DNA from: Vibrio sp. YMD68
GTDB lineage: Bacteria; Pseudomonadota; Gammaproteobacteria; Enterobacterales; Vibrionaceae
Assembly (NCBI RefSeq): GCF_029958905.1
Contig: NZ_CP124613.1
Span: forward strand, 124,001 to 188,000
Length of the DNA stretch: 64,000 nucleotides
Reading direction: 5' to 3'
This document shows, one piece after another, positions 1 through 8,833 of this stretch (its first letter is position 1; every line of letters starts with the position of its first letter). The translations under genes were made by a program, and so were the position numbers. A model generated the notes under the pieces. That model was not told where the DNA came from and did no database searches. It was given only the letters and a program-made list of their open reading frames with translations.

Positions 1-1
1 G

Positions 2-1357
2 CAAGAGTTCGAATCGATTCGGGAATTTTTCACCTCAGCGACGATATCTTCATTAATCGATCTGCCGTTTTCATTGCTCTTTCTTGCCTTAATCTGGTTG
101 ATGGCTGGCGATCTCGTCTATGTGCCGATTGCTGGAGTCTTGATCCTGGTGATTTACTCCCTTTTAATTCAAGGCCCACTGCGACGTGCGATTGAAGAAG
201 GATCCAGACTAGCGTCTCAGAAATACGCCAACCTCATCGAAAGCCTCGCTGGCCTAGAAACCCTCAAACTGTTTGGCGCACAAAGTCAGTTTCAGTATCG
301 CTGGGAAGAAGCGGTGGCGCATATGGCGAACTGGAACATCAAAAGCCGACGCATTACAGACGGTATTCAAAACACGGCAGGTTTTGTTCAACAGGCTTCG
401 AACGTTGGCATGATCATCGTTGGTGTGTATCTCATTGCCGAAGGCGAGTTAACCATGGGGGGCCTAATTGCTGCAACGATGCTGAGCGGACGAGCAATTG
501 GCCCTATGGTCCAGCTCTCATTGCTCTCTACTCGCTATAACCAGGCTAAATCATCCATGTCTATCATCGAACAGGTGATGGGGATGCCCGATGAGCAAGA
601 AGAAGGTAAGCGATACATTCACAGACCCATCGTCCAAGGAAAGATCGAACTTGACCGAGTCACATTTAACTACCCAGATTCTCCCATTGCTTCAATTCGT
701 GAGCTGAGCTTAACCATAAACCCAGGGGAAAAAGTCGCCATTATAGGCCGAATCGGTTCAGGTAAAACCACACTTGAACGCCTCATTATGGGCCTATACC
801 AACCTATTGAAGGCAGTGTACGCATTGATGATACGGATATTAAACAGCTCCATCACATTGATATTCGTAGAAATATTGGCTGTGTTCCCCAAGACAGCAA
901 TCTATTTTATGGTTCTATTCGTGACAATATCACCCTCGGCCGCCCGTTGGCAGATGATCGCGATGTCATGGACGCGGCGAATCGAGCTGGTGTAACGGTG
1001 TTTACTCAGCAAGATCCTGCGGGGCTTGAGCGTCAAGTTGGTGAAGGAGGGCTGCTGTTATCAGGCGGCCAAAGACAAGCCGTTGCCATCGCTCGAGCAA
1101 TTCTGGGAAGGCCACCCGTGCTTCTTCTTGATGAGCCAACAAGTGCGATGGATAATCGTTCTGAAATGCACATCAAGCATCAACTGGGTCAAATGAAACC
1201 CAATGAAACGTTGATTCTGATCACTCATAAAACGTCCATGCTGGATATTGTTGATCGCGTTATTGTGATGGAAAAAGGCAGCATTATTGCCGATGGCCCT
1301 AAAGCGCAGGTTCTCAATAACCTAAAGCAAGGCAAGGTTCGTACACCGAGTAATTAA
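2..1357 (+). CDS. Type I secretion ABC transporter, permease/ATPase (5' truncated by window)
   Basis: The reading frame is open from base 2, so the true start lies outside the window and 451 residues are visible. The first part is the end of an exporter membrane domain with hydrophobic helices near bases 60-170 and 410-500. The nucleotide-binding domain follows, with Walker A GRIGSGKTT near base 746, signature LLSGGQRQ near 1060, Walker B VLLLDEPTSAMD near 1120 and an H-loop ITHK near 1220. The membrane part resembles the LssB/RtxB branch of type I secretion ATPases, which export RTX adhesins or toxins with an HlyD-type adaptor and a TolC channel in the inner membrane. That branch is inferred from sequence character, and no substrate or adaptor is visible. 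The gene ends just before a perfect terminator hairpin. Confidence 0.88.
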   Translation, partial: QEFESIREFFTSATISSLIDLPFSLLFLALIWLMAGDLVYVPIAGVLILVIYSLLIQGPLRRAIEEGSRLASQKYANLIESLAGLETLKLFGAQSQFQYRWEEAVAHMANWNIKSRRITDGIQNTAGFVQQASNVGMIIVGVYLIAEGELTMGGLIAATMLSGRAIGPMVQLSLLSTRYNQAKSSMSIIEQVMGMPDEQEEGKRYIHRPIVQGKIELDRVTFNYPDSPIASIRELSLTINPGEKVAIIGRIGSGKTTLERLIMGLYQPIEGSVRIDDTDIKQLHHIDIRRNIGCVPQDSNLFYGSIRDNITLGRPLADDRDVMDAANRAGVTVFTQQDPAGLERQVGEGGLLLSGGQRQAVAIARAILGRPPVLLLDEPTSAMDNRSEMHIKHQLGQMKPNETLILITHKTSMLDIVDRVIVMEKGSIIADGPKAQVLNNLKQGKVRTPSN

Positions 1358-1403
1358 GCTATTAGACATAACAAAACAAGTATGAGATACAATGTCCCAT
1401 CAA

Positions 1404-1433
1404 AAAAAGCTCTGCAACGTTGCAGAGCTTTTT
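1404..1433 (+). terminator. Rho-independent terminator, perfect palindrome
   Basis: A 12-bp stem (AAAAAGCTCTGC with its complement GCAGAGCTTTTT) closes on a 6-nt AACGTT centre, so the whole 30 bp is self-complementary. It lies 46 bp after the ABC transporter stop. It has A-tracts and T-tracts on the two sides and could act in both directions, including for the minus-strand tryptophanase remnant. Confidence 0.85.
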
Positions 1434-1639
1434 AGTAGTTATAGCACTAACGTAAGTTTTTTCTCGATCGCAAAGATGAATACCAATCACAATAAGTAAG
1501 TGGTTAGGGCGTAGGAAAAATACTAGATAGCAAGGCAGAGTTTCCGATAAGTAGTGATTCTACAATCAAAGATTCTAACGCATTTATCGAGTATTTTAAC
1601 AAGCTAAGATGGCCCATTATTTTCTACGATTGGCATAGA

Positions 1640-2408
1640 TTAAAGCGCTTTAAACTTAGCCGTAAAATGCCTTAACACTGAAGGCTCGTATTCAAATTCA
1701 AGCCCTTTCATCTGCTTGGCGTGTTTACTCACTTCAATAATGGCATCCGCGACATAATCCATATGATCATTGGTATAGACACGTCTTGGGATAGTTAGCC
1801 GCATAAGCTCTAGCTCTGCTGCTTTTTGCTTACCCGTTTTGGGATCTCTCCCCAGCAGCAATGAACCAATTTCAACAGCCCTAACCCCAGCCTCTAGATA
1901 AAGGGCATTACATAAGACCTGAGCAGGAAATTGTTCTGGCGGTATCAAACGCCTTCTCTGTTAACACATTGATGGCCTTACCACCGTTTAACTCAATGTG
2001 CCCAGCTGTCGTATCAAAATGATAATTGGAGATAAAAACCGGCGTGTTACCTCCCCTTACCTGTTGCATCCGTTCGATCAGTGCTGGAAACAATATCTGC
2101 TCCGCCCCACGCCCTTGATGTGCTGGAACCGTTAATTTATAGCCAAAGAAATGTTCTACAGCATCACACAAATGGTAGTAATTTCGGCTACCAGCGTAAG
2201 ACTCATCGCCCATCATTAATCCGGCCCACTGGTGGTCGCTCATCGCGCCTGTACCAGAATCGGTCAACAAATCGATGTATACATCATCACTTCGAAGTAA
2301 GAATGGGTTGAGTCCAGCCTCGTTGAGTGCAACTTGGCGGTCTGCAAGCGTGGTCATTTTGATGGGTTCAACCATCTTGATTCGAAATGGTTCTGGAATG
2401 CGTTTCAT
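1640..2408 (-). pseudogene. tnaA: Tryptophanase (tnaA) with internal deletion and frameshift
   Basis: Tryptophanase is a PLP enzyme that splits tryptophan to indole, pyruvate and ammonia and is normally about 470 residues. Only the two ends remain. The N-terminal piece (from 2408) reads [17 protein letters not shown], then a [17 protein letters not shown] segment and [12 protein letters not shown], and stops matching at EKAFDT. The C-terminal piece (about 1940 to 1640) resumes in another frame with [29 protein letters not shown] and a [14 protein letters not shown] ending. From recalled E. coli and Proteus sequences, roughly 230 residues are missing, including the PLP-lysine region, so the product cannot be active. 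The pieces resemble Proteus-type tryptophanase more than the E. coli enzyme. A good ribosome site (AAAGGAAAACC) remains before the start. The join falls around 1945. Confidence 0.9.
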
Positions 2409-2893
2409 GTGGTTTTCCTTTCTATATCTTTACAGCAGGTGCAACTCGTCCGGCACACTCTGCCTGAATGTACTTTAATAAAATCGGGAGGTACTTTAAT
2501 AAAAATAGGGTAAAGCGGTGCAAAACACCGATAGAAAGAAACTAAGGGATCTGTTTATTAAGAAGAGATAAGCAGTAATCTATATTATACCAAGGTGACA
2601 AAACGAGCGTGCCATCAAGACGATACGTTGAATCCAAAGCGTTGCCTCCATGTTAATAAATGATGGCAACAATATAGCGGCAAGGTGATATCAATATCTG
2701 TGATGCTTGGCTCAAAAAATCGTCCTATAATCTATACCACTCAATAATTTATACCACTCAATTATTTACATCGAGCTATTGTTGACACTTAAGAGAAGAA
2801 TTGTCCAACTTCTAACATACCCCCTATTGCCTTTATTTTTATTACTAGGCAATCTCTTAAAGTCATTTCTGATTCACCCCTAGGATAATTCCA
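2409..2893. other. Intergenic region with two pairs of short direct repeats
   Basis: No gene is convincing here. Two direct repeats are visible: GTACTTTAATAAAA at 2470-2483 and 2491-2504 (21-bp period), and TATACCACTCAAT at 2733-2745 and 2750-2762 (17-bp period). The region lies between the start of the tryptophanase remnant and the YccT-like gene and should hold both promoters. I saw no convincing TnaC-like leader peptide. Confidence 0.5.
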
Positions 2894-3559
2894 ATGAACG
2901 TACTAAAAACGCTGTCATGTACTTGTGCTTTAATCATTAGCCATTCTGCATTAGCGGATATCACCATTCAAATTCCCGACAATATCGAATTATTTATCGC
3001 CAATGGTGAAAAGCCAGAATTGGTGGGCGGGTTTTTCTCGGCGAATAAGACGTTAACACTTCCCAATGGTGAGAACCAAATTGCGTTCCGCTACTCTTCT
3101 CTTTTCGATCGAAGCAACGATAGAACCACCGTAGAAAGCGATACGATCATCGCTAAGTTTGAAGCTCAAGATCAAGAACTGACTTTTTCACTGCCTCAAT
3201 ACCGTAACGAGAGAGAAGCTCAAACAAAAATCAAACAGCTAGAATGGTCTCTGATTAATCAATCGGATGAAGCGATTGAGGTGCACGAAGATAAGCTTAT
3301 GAAAGAAGGCATGCAGCTCGGTAGAGATTACCAGCGCGAAGTCGCTGATTACAACCGAAGCAACGGCATTGCAGCGATCACGGCGACGAGCTACGCCGCA
3401 GCCAATGCAACCACCGCCCTTCTTGCCGATCCTGCTTCAAAGCAGACATCGGATAGAAACGGAACGGCAGAAAGTACGGCTGAAGAAATGCTACACTTTT
3501 GGTATGACAAAGCGGATGCAGAAACCAAAGCCAGATTCAAAGCGCATATTAATCAGTAA
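2894..3559 (+). CDS. DUF2057 (YccT/UPF0319) family exported protein
   Basis: A 221-residue protein with an N-terminal signal peptide (cleavage likely after SALA near residue 21). The mature part has the DUF2057 layout: an N-terminal beta-rich stretch (ITIQIPDNIELFIANGEK) and a C-terminal helix with the family-typical AEEMLHFWYDKADAETK. Function in the family is poorly defined. E. coli YccT has been linked to regulation of curli, but that cannot be transferred from sequence alone. The start follows AGGATAATTCCA. It stands alone, with a RimL-type gene downstream. Confidence 0.85.
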   Translation: MNVLKTLSCTCALIISHSALADITIQIPDNIELFIANGEKPELVGGFFSANKTLTLPNGENQIAFRYSSLFDRSNDRTTVESDTIIAKFEAQDQELTFSLPQYRNEREAQTKIKQLEWSLINQSDEAIEVHEDKLMKEGMQLGRDYQREVADYNRSNGIAAITATSYAAANATTALLADPASKQTSDRNGTAESTAEEMLHFWYDKADAETKARFKAHINQ

Positions 3560-3728
3560 TATTCGTTGGCCCAACAGTACATTTCGCCATGCAATCAGCC
3601 TTTATGCTTGCATGGCGTGACACGTTTAACTCAGTGTCTGGAACCTCACAGTTTAACCCTTGCTATATAGCAACAACGATCACTCTTTGCTAACGTCAAC
3701 TGTCACTTTTCAAAAAAAAGAAGCGCTT

Positions 3729-4268
3729 GTGTTTACTTACTCCATTGACAACGATGTGCAAATTGCATTAGTACAAGAATCTTTTGCTCCTTATTATGCC
3801 GAATTGGTGCAGGAACAAACCGAGTACCTCTCCCAATGGCTTGCGTGGCCTCCTTACTGTCAGTCTGAACAAGATTTTCGTATTTTTATTCAGCGGTCAT
3901 TGCATGATTACGCTGAAGGTAAATCAATGACCTGTGCGATCCTTTATAAGCAAAATATTGTTGGCAACTGCAGCTTCAACAACATCAACCATGAACTACG
4001 GAAGGTGGAAGTAGGTTATTGGTTATCCCAGCATGAGCAAGGTAACGGTATTGTCACTCGCGTAGTTAAACAGTTGATTTCAATGGCCTTCAATGAGTTA
4101 CAGATGGATAAAGTCGAACTGTCTGCCGCAGTGGATAATTCGGCGAGTCGAGCGGTTGCAAAAAGAGCTGGGATGACACTTGAAGGTATACTCAGCCATC
4201 AAGAAAAAATTGGTTCTCGGGTTCTAGATCACGCCATTTACGCTATCCATAAACCTTCATTTGGCTGA
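3729..4268 (+). CDS. RimL-type GNAT N-acetyltransferase
   Basis: A cytoplasmic acetyl-CoA-dependent acyltransferase of the RimJ/RimL branch, about 179 residues from the GTG at 3729. It shows the usual order: a substrate arm with YLSQWLAWPP, beta strands around ILYKQNIVGNCSF, the core EVGYWLSQHEQGNGIVT that carries the acetyl-CoA loop, and the C-terminal NSASRAVAKRAGMTLEG motif. RimL acetylates ribosomal protein L7/L12, but close paralogues act on small molecules or other N-termini, so the substrate is open. The frame also extends upstream to a TTG at 3660. I prefer 3729 because family members begin near a FTYSI-like segment, though its ribosome site is weak. Confidence 0.8.
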   Translation: MFTYSIDNDVQIALVQESFAPYYAELVQEQTEYLSQWLAWPPYCQSEQDFRIFIQRSLHDYAEGKSMTCAILYKQNIVGNCSFNNINHELRKVEVGYWLSQHEQGNGIVTRVVKQLISMAFNELQMDKVELSAAVDNSASRAVAKRAGMTLEGILSHQEKIGSRVLDHAIYAIHKPSFG

Positions 4269-4385
4269 ACCAATATATTTTTAGCTAATGCAATAAAAAT
4301 GAAGTTAAAAAACAGAAACGAAAAGAAATGAACAGTCGCCCTACACCATCGCTTAACACGAGACATAGAGCGACCTTGAGTTACC

Positions 4386-5774
4386 CTATGTCCAGAACAT
4401 CATTGCGATCAACGTAAGGGCACCAATGCACGCAGCGTTAAGTACAATGCCGACTCGCATCATCTCTTGCTGCTTGATATGACCAGACCCAAACACAATC
4501 GCATTAGGTGGAGTAGCGACCGGAAGCATAAACGCACAAGACGCTGCCACCGCGATTAAGACCGACAAAATAACCGGTGATAACCCAAACACCTCAGCAA
4601 CCGTAGCGAAGACAGGAATAAGTAAGGCGGCGCTGGCTGTATTACTGGCGAACTCAGTTAAGAACACCACAAAGGCAGCGACAATAAGAACAATGAACAC
4701 AAGACCAAATTGTGAAATTAAATCGCTTAGTTCATTAGCCAAGAAAACACTGGTTCCCGTCGCTTTCAGCACGTTACTCAAACAAATACCGCCACCGAAT
4801 AGCAATAACACGCCCCAATCTGCGGTTTTTTCGATGTCTTTCCAATGAACAACTCGTGCAAAGTTCACCATCACAATGGCAGTTAAGGCAACGATGGTAT
4901 CAAATTTTGCGTACCCACCAAGCATCGCGTTAATGGGTTTACTGAAGATCCAACACAACACGGTGACGGTAAAAATAGCGAGTGTCACTACCTTGCCTTT
5001 ATCCCACTCTACAGGGGATTTATTGAGTTCGAAGTCTCCTTTTAGGTCTGGCTTAATGACGAAATACAATACGGCGATAGCGAGAGGAAGCAAGATCATG
5101 GCAGCGGGAACACCAAACGCCATCCATTCCGTAAATGTTAAGCCAACCTCAGCCGCAGCAATGGCATTCGGTGGACTACCGACAATGGTCGCAATGCCGC
5201 CAATGCTGGCACTATAGGCAATGCCCAACAGCACAAATACATAAGTTTTGTGCCCAGTTTCTGCATTCACTTTACTCAGCACACCGAGTACCAGTGGCAA
5301 CATCATCGCGGTGGTTGCGGTGTTGCTTATCCACATAGATAAACCCGCTGTCACGCCAAATAGCATGTAAACCGCAACGCTCATGCGGCCCTTTGCTAAA
5401 ATAAGTACTTTATCCGCAATCACTTTATCAAGCCCTTGCCGGTGCATCGCGGCGGCCAATGCAAATCCACCAAGAAAGAGAAAGATAATGGAATTAGAGA
5501 AGTTATTCAGTGCCGTCTGGGTATCAAAGACACCAAAAAGAACCGCCAAAATGGGAACCAAAATAGCGGTCACGGTAACGTGTAGAGCTTCAGTTAACCA
5601 AAGTATGGCAATAAATGTAAGCATACTCAGGCCCAAAACGACTTGAGGATCAAATGGCAGCGTTTTATACAAAAACAAGCACAAAACAACATTCGATAAA
5701 ATAATGAGGCTGTTACGGTTTAAAAACCACTCACGTGTATTAGAGGGGAGTGGCACACTGTCATTTCGGTTCAT
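4386..5774 (-). CDS. DASS (SLC13) sodium/dicarboxylate symporter, VcINDY-like
   Basis: A 462-residue inner membrane protein with about a dozen hydrophobic segments. It carries both SNT signature motifs of the divalent anion:Na+ symporter family: [11 protein letters not shown] in the first half and [12 protein letters not shown] in the second. In VcINDY these bind sodium and the substrate carboxylates, so sodium-driven uptake of succinate, fumarate or malate is the likely role. Length is normal. The ribosome site AGGAAT lies before ATG 5774. It appears monocistronic. Confidence 0.9.
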   Translation of the reverse strand: MNRNDSVPLPSNTREWFLNRNSLIILSNVVLCLFLYKTLPFDPQVVLGLSMLTFIAILWLTEALHVTVTAILVPILAVLFGVFDTQTALNNFSNSIIFLFLGGFALAAAMHRQGLDKVIADKVLILAKGRMSVAVYMLFGVTAGLSMWISNTATTAMMLPLVLGVLSKVNAETGHKTYVFVLLGIAYSASIGGIATIVGSPPNAIAAAEVGLTFTEWMAFGVPAAMILLPLAIAVLYFVIKPDLKGDFELNKSPVEWDKGKVVTLAIFTVTVLCWIFSKPINAMLGGYAKFDTIVALTAIVMVNFARVVHWKDIEKTADWGVLLLFGGGICLSNVLKATGTSVFLANELSDLISQFGLVFIVLIVAAFVVFLTEFASNTASAALLIPVFATVAEVFGLSPVILSVLIAVAASCAFMLPVATPPNAIVFGSGHIKQQEMMRVGIVLNAACIGALTLIAMMFWT

Positions 5775-5966
5775 GGTGATTATTCCTTTCTAGGCAAATC
5801 TGACAACAATATGCTTACATAGAAATAACCATTTAAATAATTCACGCTACGAAGTTGTTAACCACATCAACAATAAGGTTAAATAGGTTAACATCCTGAA
5901 ATAATTATTAATTTGAAATAAGTTCACCTCTCGTATATCGCCAAAATTATCAATAGAACTATCAAT

Positions 5967-6821
5967 TTACTTCACCAGTAATTGATCAAAGCTCTCGAAT
6001 ACTTGCGGACATGTCATCACTCTTCCATGCCCCTGCCCGGTTGTCGCGTGAAGCGTTACAGCGCTAATGTTGTTCGCCGCACGTTCCGATACTGAAAAGT
6101 CCGTAAACTTGTCTTTGCGATCATGGACAATGATCGTCTTAGCGGAACGCTTGCTGAGTTTTCCATAAGGATCGACAGACTGAATAGGGTAATGGTACTG
6201 TTCCTCTATTTCAGACACTATCGCTTCAAACAGTCGCAGCGAATACCCAGAGCGTGCAACACTGCCGAACAAGTTGTCGAGGTAATCCAGCACTGGAGCA
6301 ATCAATAGCATTGGGCAGTTGGTAACTTTTCGGTGGTGACATTCCAGTGCCGATGCCGTGCCCATGCTATGAGCAATCACACCGGCCACATCTTCTTCAA
6401 AGCTATCCAGTATGGCTTCCAAACCTTGAACAAACGCAGGAATATGCCCATAAATACCATCACTTTTTCCGTGAGCAGGATGATCGTATGCTAAAGCGGT
6501 ATAGCCCTTGCTCGCTATGTGCTCCATTAACGGATAAAACTGACTCGCCGTTCCGGACCATCCATGGCTTAAGACCCATATTGGCCCTTCACCAAGTTGG
6601 TAGGTTTTCAACACCCCATGTTCCATACTGACTTCACCTTTCACTAAACCCTTCGGCTCACTGTTTTTAGGCGGTGTTCTCATTGGAGTAAGCAGCAGTT
6701 TTCGTGCAACTTTTTTAGCGTGTTTTGGCGCGACGGTATGATGAAAACGGGTCGAAAGATTCAGCAAACTGCGCTTTACGCTAAATTTTGCTGAAGTATT
6801 AAAGTAAATTTTGTCACTCAT
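5967..6821 (-). CDS. Alpha/beta hydrolase
   Basis: About 284 residues of serine hydrolase fold. Visible are the oxyanion region SHGWSG, the nucleophile elbow IAHSMGTA (G-x-S-x-G type with A-H-S-M-G), an acid candidate in VHDRKDKFTDF and the catalytic His in GQGHGRV. The substrate is unknown; lipid ester or thioester hydrolysis is plausible. I start it at 6821 (MSDKIYF) because AAGGA then sits 6 nt upstream; the ATG at 6827 would overlap the ribosome site. It is followed on the same strand by nothing and preceded by a tetR gene. An operator matching the one in front of tetR lies at 6849-6860, so the TetR protein probably controls it. Confidence 0.82.
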   Translation of the reverse strand: MSDKIYFNTSAKFSVKRSLLNLSTRFHHTVAPKHAKKVARKLLLTPMRTPPKNSEPKGLVKGEVSMEHGVLKTYQLGEGPIWVLSHGWSGTASQFYPLMEHIASKGYTALAYDHPAHGKSDGIYGHIPAFVQGLEAILDSFEEDVAGVIAHSMGTASALECHHRKVTNCPMLLIAPVLDYLDNLFGSVARSGYSLRLFEAIVSEIEEQYHYPIQSVDPYGKLSKRSAKTIIVHDRKDKFTDFSVSERAANNISAVTLHATTGQGHGRVMTCPQVFESFDQLLVK

Positions 6822-6848
6822 GTTCATTCCTTGATTTAGCCATTAATA

Positions 6849-6860
6849 GAACGACCGTGC
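6849..6860. promoter_or_regulatory. Candidate TetR operator upstream of hydrolase
   Basis: Read on the minus strand, GCACGGTCGTTC follows an A6 run. It fits an imperfect palindrome GYACG-NN-CGTDC and matches the site at 7595-7606 in the same orientation, including the preceding A6 and following TA. It lies 28 bp upstream of the hydrolase start. A repeat of this kind before both the regulator and its neighbour is typical of autoregulated TetR systems. Confidence 0.6.
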
Positions 6861-6949
6861 TTTTTTAGATCGCAGTTAGTGTCAATAATTGTGTTTAGGG
6901 CCAATAGTCACTACTTATGACCCGCATTCATTTTCTTGTAAGACGATGT

Positions 6950-7564
6950 CTAATGTGAATCGGTGTTGTTACTGCGCCAACTAACAAAGAGTCGTTTAAC
7001 ACCTTGCCAAAAATGCTGATAGCTTGCTTGCTCACCTCGAATGGAATAAAAAAGGTGCGCACTTAAGTACAAACCATACAATTCAAATGCCGCTTGTTTC
7101 GGATCTAAATTTTGATGAAACTCACCGCTTTCGACACCTTTTTCAACCTGAATCTGTAGGTAGTTTATCCACGTAGAGATCGTCTTCTTCAATTCAACTT
7201 GCGTTTCATTAGGAGAAGCGGCGTTATCTTTCCACGCATCCAAAAACATACAACTGCCTTGAAAAGAATGGTTCCAGCTTAACCAGTTATCCATCAATGC
7301 AGTCAGCTTATCTTCAATACTGACACTATCTCGTAATCTCGCGGGTGAGATAACCCGTTGAGTAAAAATAAGATTCGCGTATTCAAGTACACTGACTTGC
7401 AGATTATCTTTTGAGTTAAAATGCGCAAATAGACCACTTTTGGACATACCGCACTGCTTGGCAAGCGCTCCTATGGTTAAGCTCTCTAGGCCATTGATGC
7501 TGGCAAGCTCAAACGCGGTATTCAAAATATGTTCTTTGGTAACTCGGCCTTTGCTCATATTCAT
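6950..7564 (-). CDS. TetR/AcrR family transcriptional regulator
   Basis: About 204 residues. The N-terminal helix-turn-helix is clear: LESLTIGALAKQCGMSKSGLFAHFNSKDNL. The C-terminal ligand domain includes AAFELYGLYLSAHLFYSI. This type represses its own gene and neighbours until a small ligand binds. A palindrome at 7595-7606 lies about 30 bp upstream of the start, and a near copy lies before the hydrolase gene, so both are likely targets; the divergent AEC transporter may be a third. GTG 7567, ATG 7564 and ATG 7558 are all possible starts and no strong ribosome site separates them. Confidence 0.87.
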   Translation of the reverse strand: MNMSKGRVTKEHILNTAFELASINGLESLTIGALAKQCGMSKSGLFAHFNSKDNLQVSVLEYANLIFTQRVISPARLRDSVSIEDKLTALMDNWLSWNHSFQGSCMFLDAWKDNAASPNETQVELKKTISTWINYLQIQVEKGVESGEFHQNLDPKQAAFELYGLYLSAHLFYSIRGEQASYQHFWQGVKRLFVSWRSNNTDSH

Positions 7565-7594
7565 CACAAAAATACATTCATTACCCTATATTTA

Positions 7595-7606
7595 GCACGT
7601 TCGTAC
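7595..7606. promoter_or_regulatory. Candidate TetR operator upstream of tetR and AEC transporter
   Basis: The plus-strand sequence GCACGTTCGTAC is a palindrome with CACG/CGTG-type arms around TT (one mismatch pair), followed by T6. It lies between the divergent tetR gene and the transporter start at 7680. It matches 6849-6860 in sequence, orientation and flanks. Confidence 0.65.
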
Positions 7607-7679
7607 TTTTTTGCAAATTAAATGTTCATTATTCCGATACCGAGGCACAATGCGATAGAGGATAAATTTAAGGATATTC

Positions 7680-8636
7680 ATGACCACTCTTATTGAACAA
7701 CTCGCCTTTTCAGCATCGATCACAGGCCCTATCTGCCTTATGTTGTTTCTTGGCGTTTTACTTAAGCGAATCCGTCTAATCAATGAGAATTTCATTGATA
7801 TTGCCTCAAAGTTGGTTTTTCAAGTTACCCTACCGGCGATGCTCTTCCTTAGTATTGTGCAAGCGGAACACGACTTTTCAAAGAGCGGAAATTTAGTGTT
7901 CTTTGGCCTTGTCGTGAACGCTCTGTTCTTTCTTTTTACCATGCTTGTCACTAAACGAGTCTTTCGAGAACCAAAAGATCAAGGCGTTATTATTCAGGGT
8001 GGATTTCGAGCAAACACCGCAATCATTGGCCTCGCCTATGTGGCGAATATCTATGGTGAATCCGGCGTCGCTTTGGCGGCAATTTATGTGGCCTCAACGA
8101 CCGTGCTTTATAATATTCAAGCCGTCATTGCCCTTTCACCTACCGAGCAGGGTTTTGGTGCACAAGCGGTTAAAGTCATCGGCAAAACACTGACTCGAAA
8201 CCCACTCATCATCTCTATTGTACTCGGTGTGATCGCCTACTCACTCTCAATTCCCATCCCAAACGTAGCGATAGATGCAGGACAATATTTTGCCGATATG
8301 ACCCTACCTTTGGCGTTACTGTGCACAGGCGGATCGTTGAATATTCAATCATTAAAGCACGACCGGGCACCGACATGGTTTGCCAGTTGTTTTAAATTGA
8401 TTCTAGCGCCACTCACCGCAACACTGGCAGCCGTTGCTTTCGGCTATCAAGGCCAAGAGCTTGGGTTAATTTTCCTAATGACCGCTGCGCCCACTGCTGC
8501 GGCAAGTTATGTGATGGCTAGAGCAATGGGGGGGAATGCCACGTTAGCCGCCAATATTATCGCCTTAACCACGGTGCTATCTTTGGTGACCTGCACTCTG
8601 GGTATTTTTACTCTGTCCGCCCTTAATCTAATATGA
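7680..8636 (+). CDS. AEC (auxin efflux carrier) family transporter
   Basis: 318 residues with about ten membrane segments in two five-helix halves. The opening ITGPICLMLFLGVLLKR and the later LPLALLCTGGSLN and APTAAASYVMARAMGGN segments are characteristic of AEC permeases such as YfdV and MleP. Bacterial members move malate, malonate or related organic acids; the substrate here is not shown. It is divergent from the tetR gene and shares the intergenic operator, so it may be regulated by that protein. Confidence 0.87.
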   Translation: MTTLIEQLAFSASITGPICLMLFLGVLLKRIRLINENFIDIASKLVFQVTLPAMLFLSIVQAEHDFSKSGNLVFFGLVVNALFFLFTMLVTKRVFREPKDQGVIIQGGFRANTAIIGLAYVANIYGESGVALAAIYVASTTVLYNIQAVIALSPTEQGFGAQAVKVIGKTLTRNPLIISIVLGVIAYSLSIPIPNVAIDAGQYFADMTLPLALLCTGGSLNIQSLKHDRAPTWFASCFKLILAPLTATLAAVAFGYQGQELGLIFLMTAAPTAAASYVMARAMGGNATLAANIIALTTVLSLVTCTLGIFTLSALNLI

Positions 8637-8730
8637 GTGGGCACCCGTCAACGGTGAGGTAGGAAAAATGCAATTGAAACATTGTATGGTGAAGACGCAA
8701 CTGACATAACCATCAATAGGATGCATTAAA

Positions 8731-8772
8731 ATGAATACCCTCCTAGCAAAACGCACCTATAGCGCTTTCTAA
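8731..8772 (+). other. Possible 13-codon leader peptide with hairpin
   Basis: ATG at 8731 opens a 13-residue frame (MNTLLAKRTYSAF) ending at TAA 8770-8772, with AGGATGC upstream. Its end overlaps a small hairpin, ATAGCG (8759-8764) with CGCTAT (8773-8778). It lies 61 bp before the acyltransferase start. Such a short frame may be chance. Confidence 0.25.
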
Positions 8773-8833
8773 CGCTATGGTATTACTGAATTTATTGGTA
8801 CATTTTGGGTTTATTTTCCCAAGGTTATTTTGC

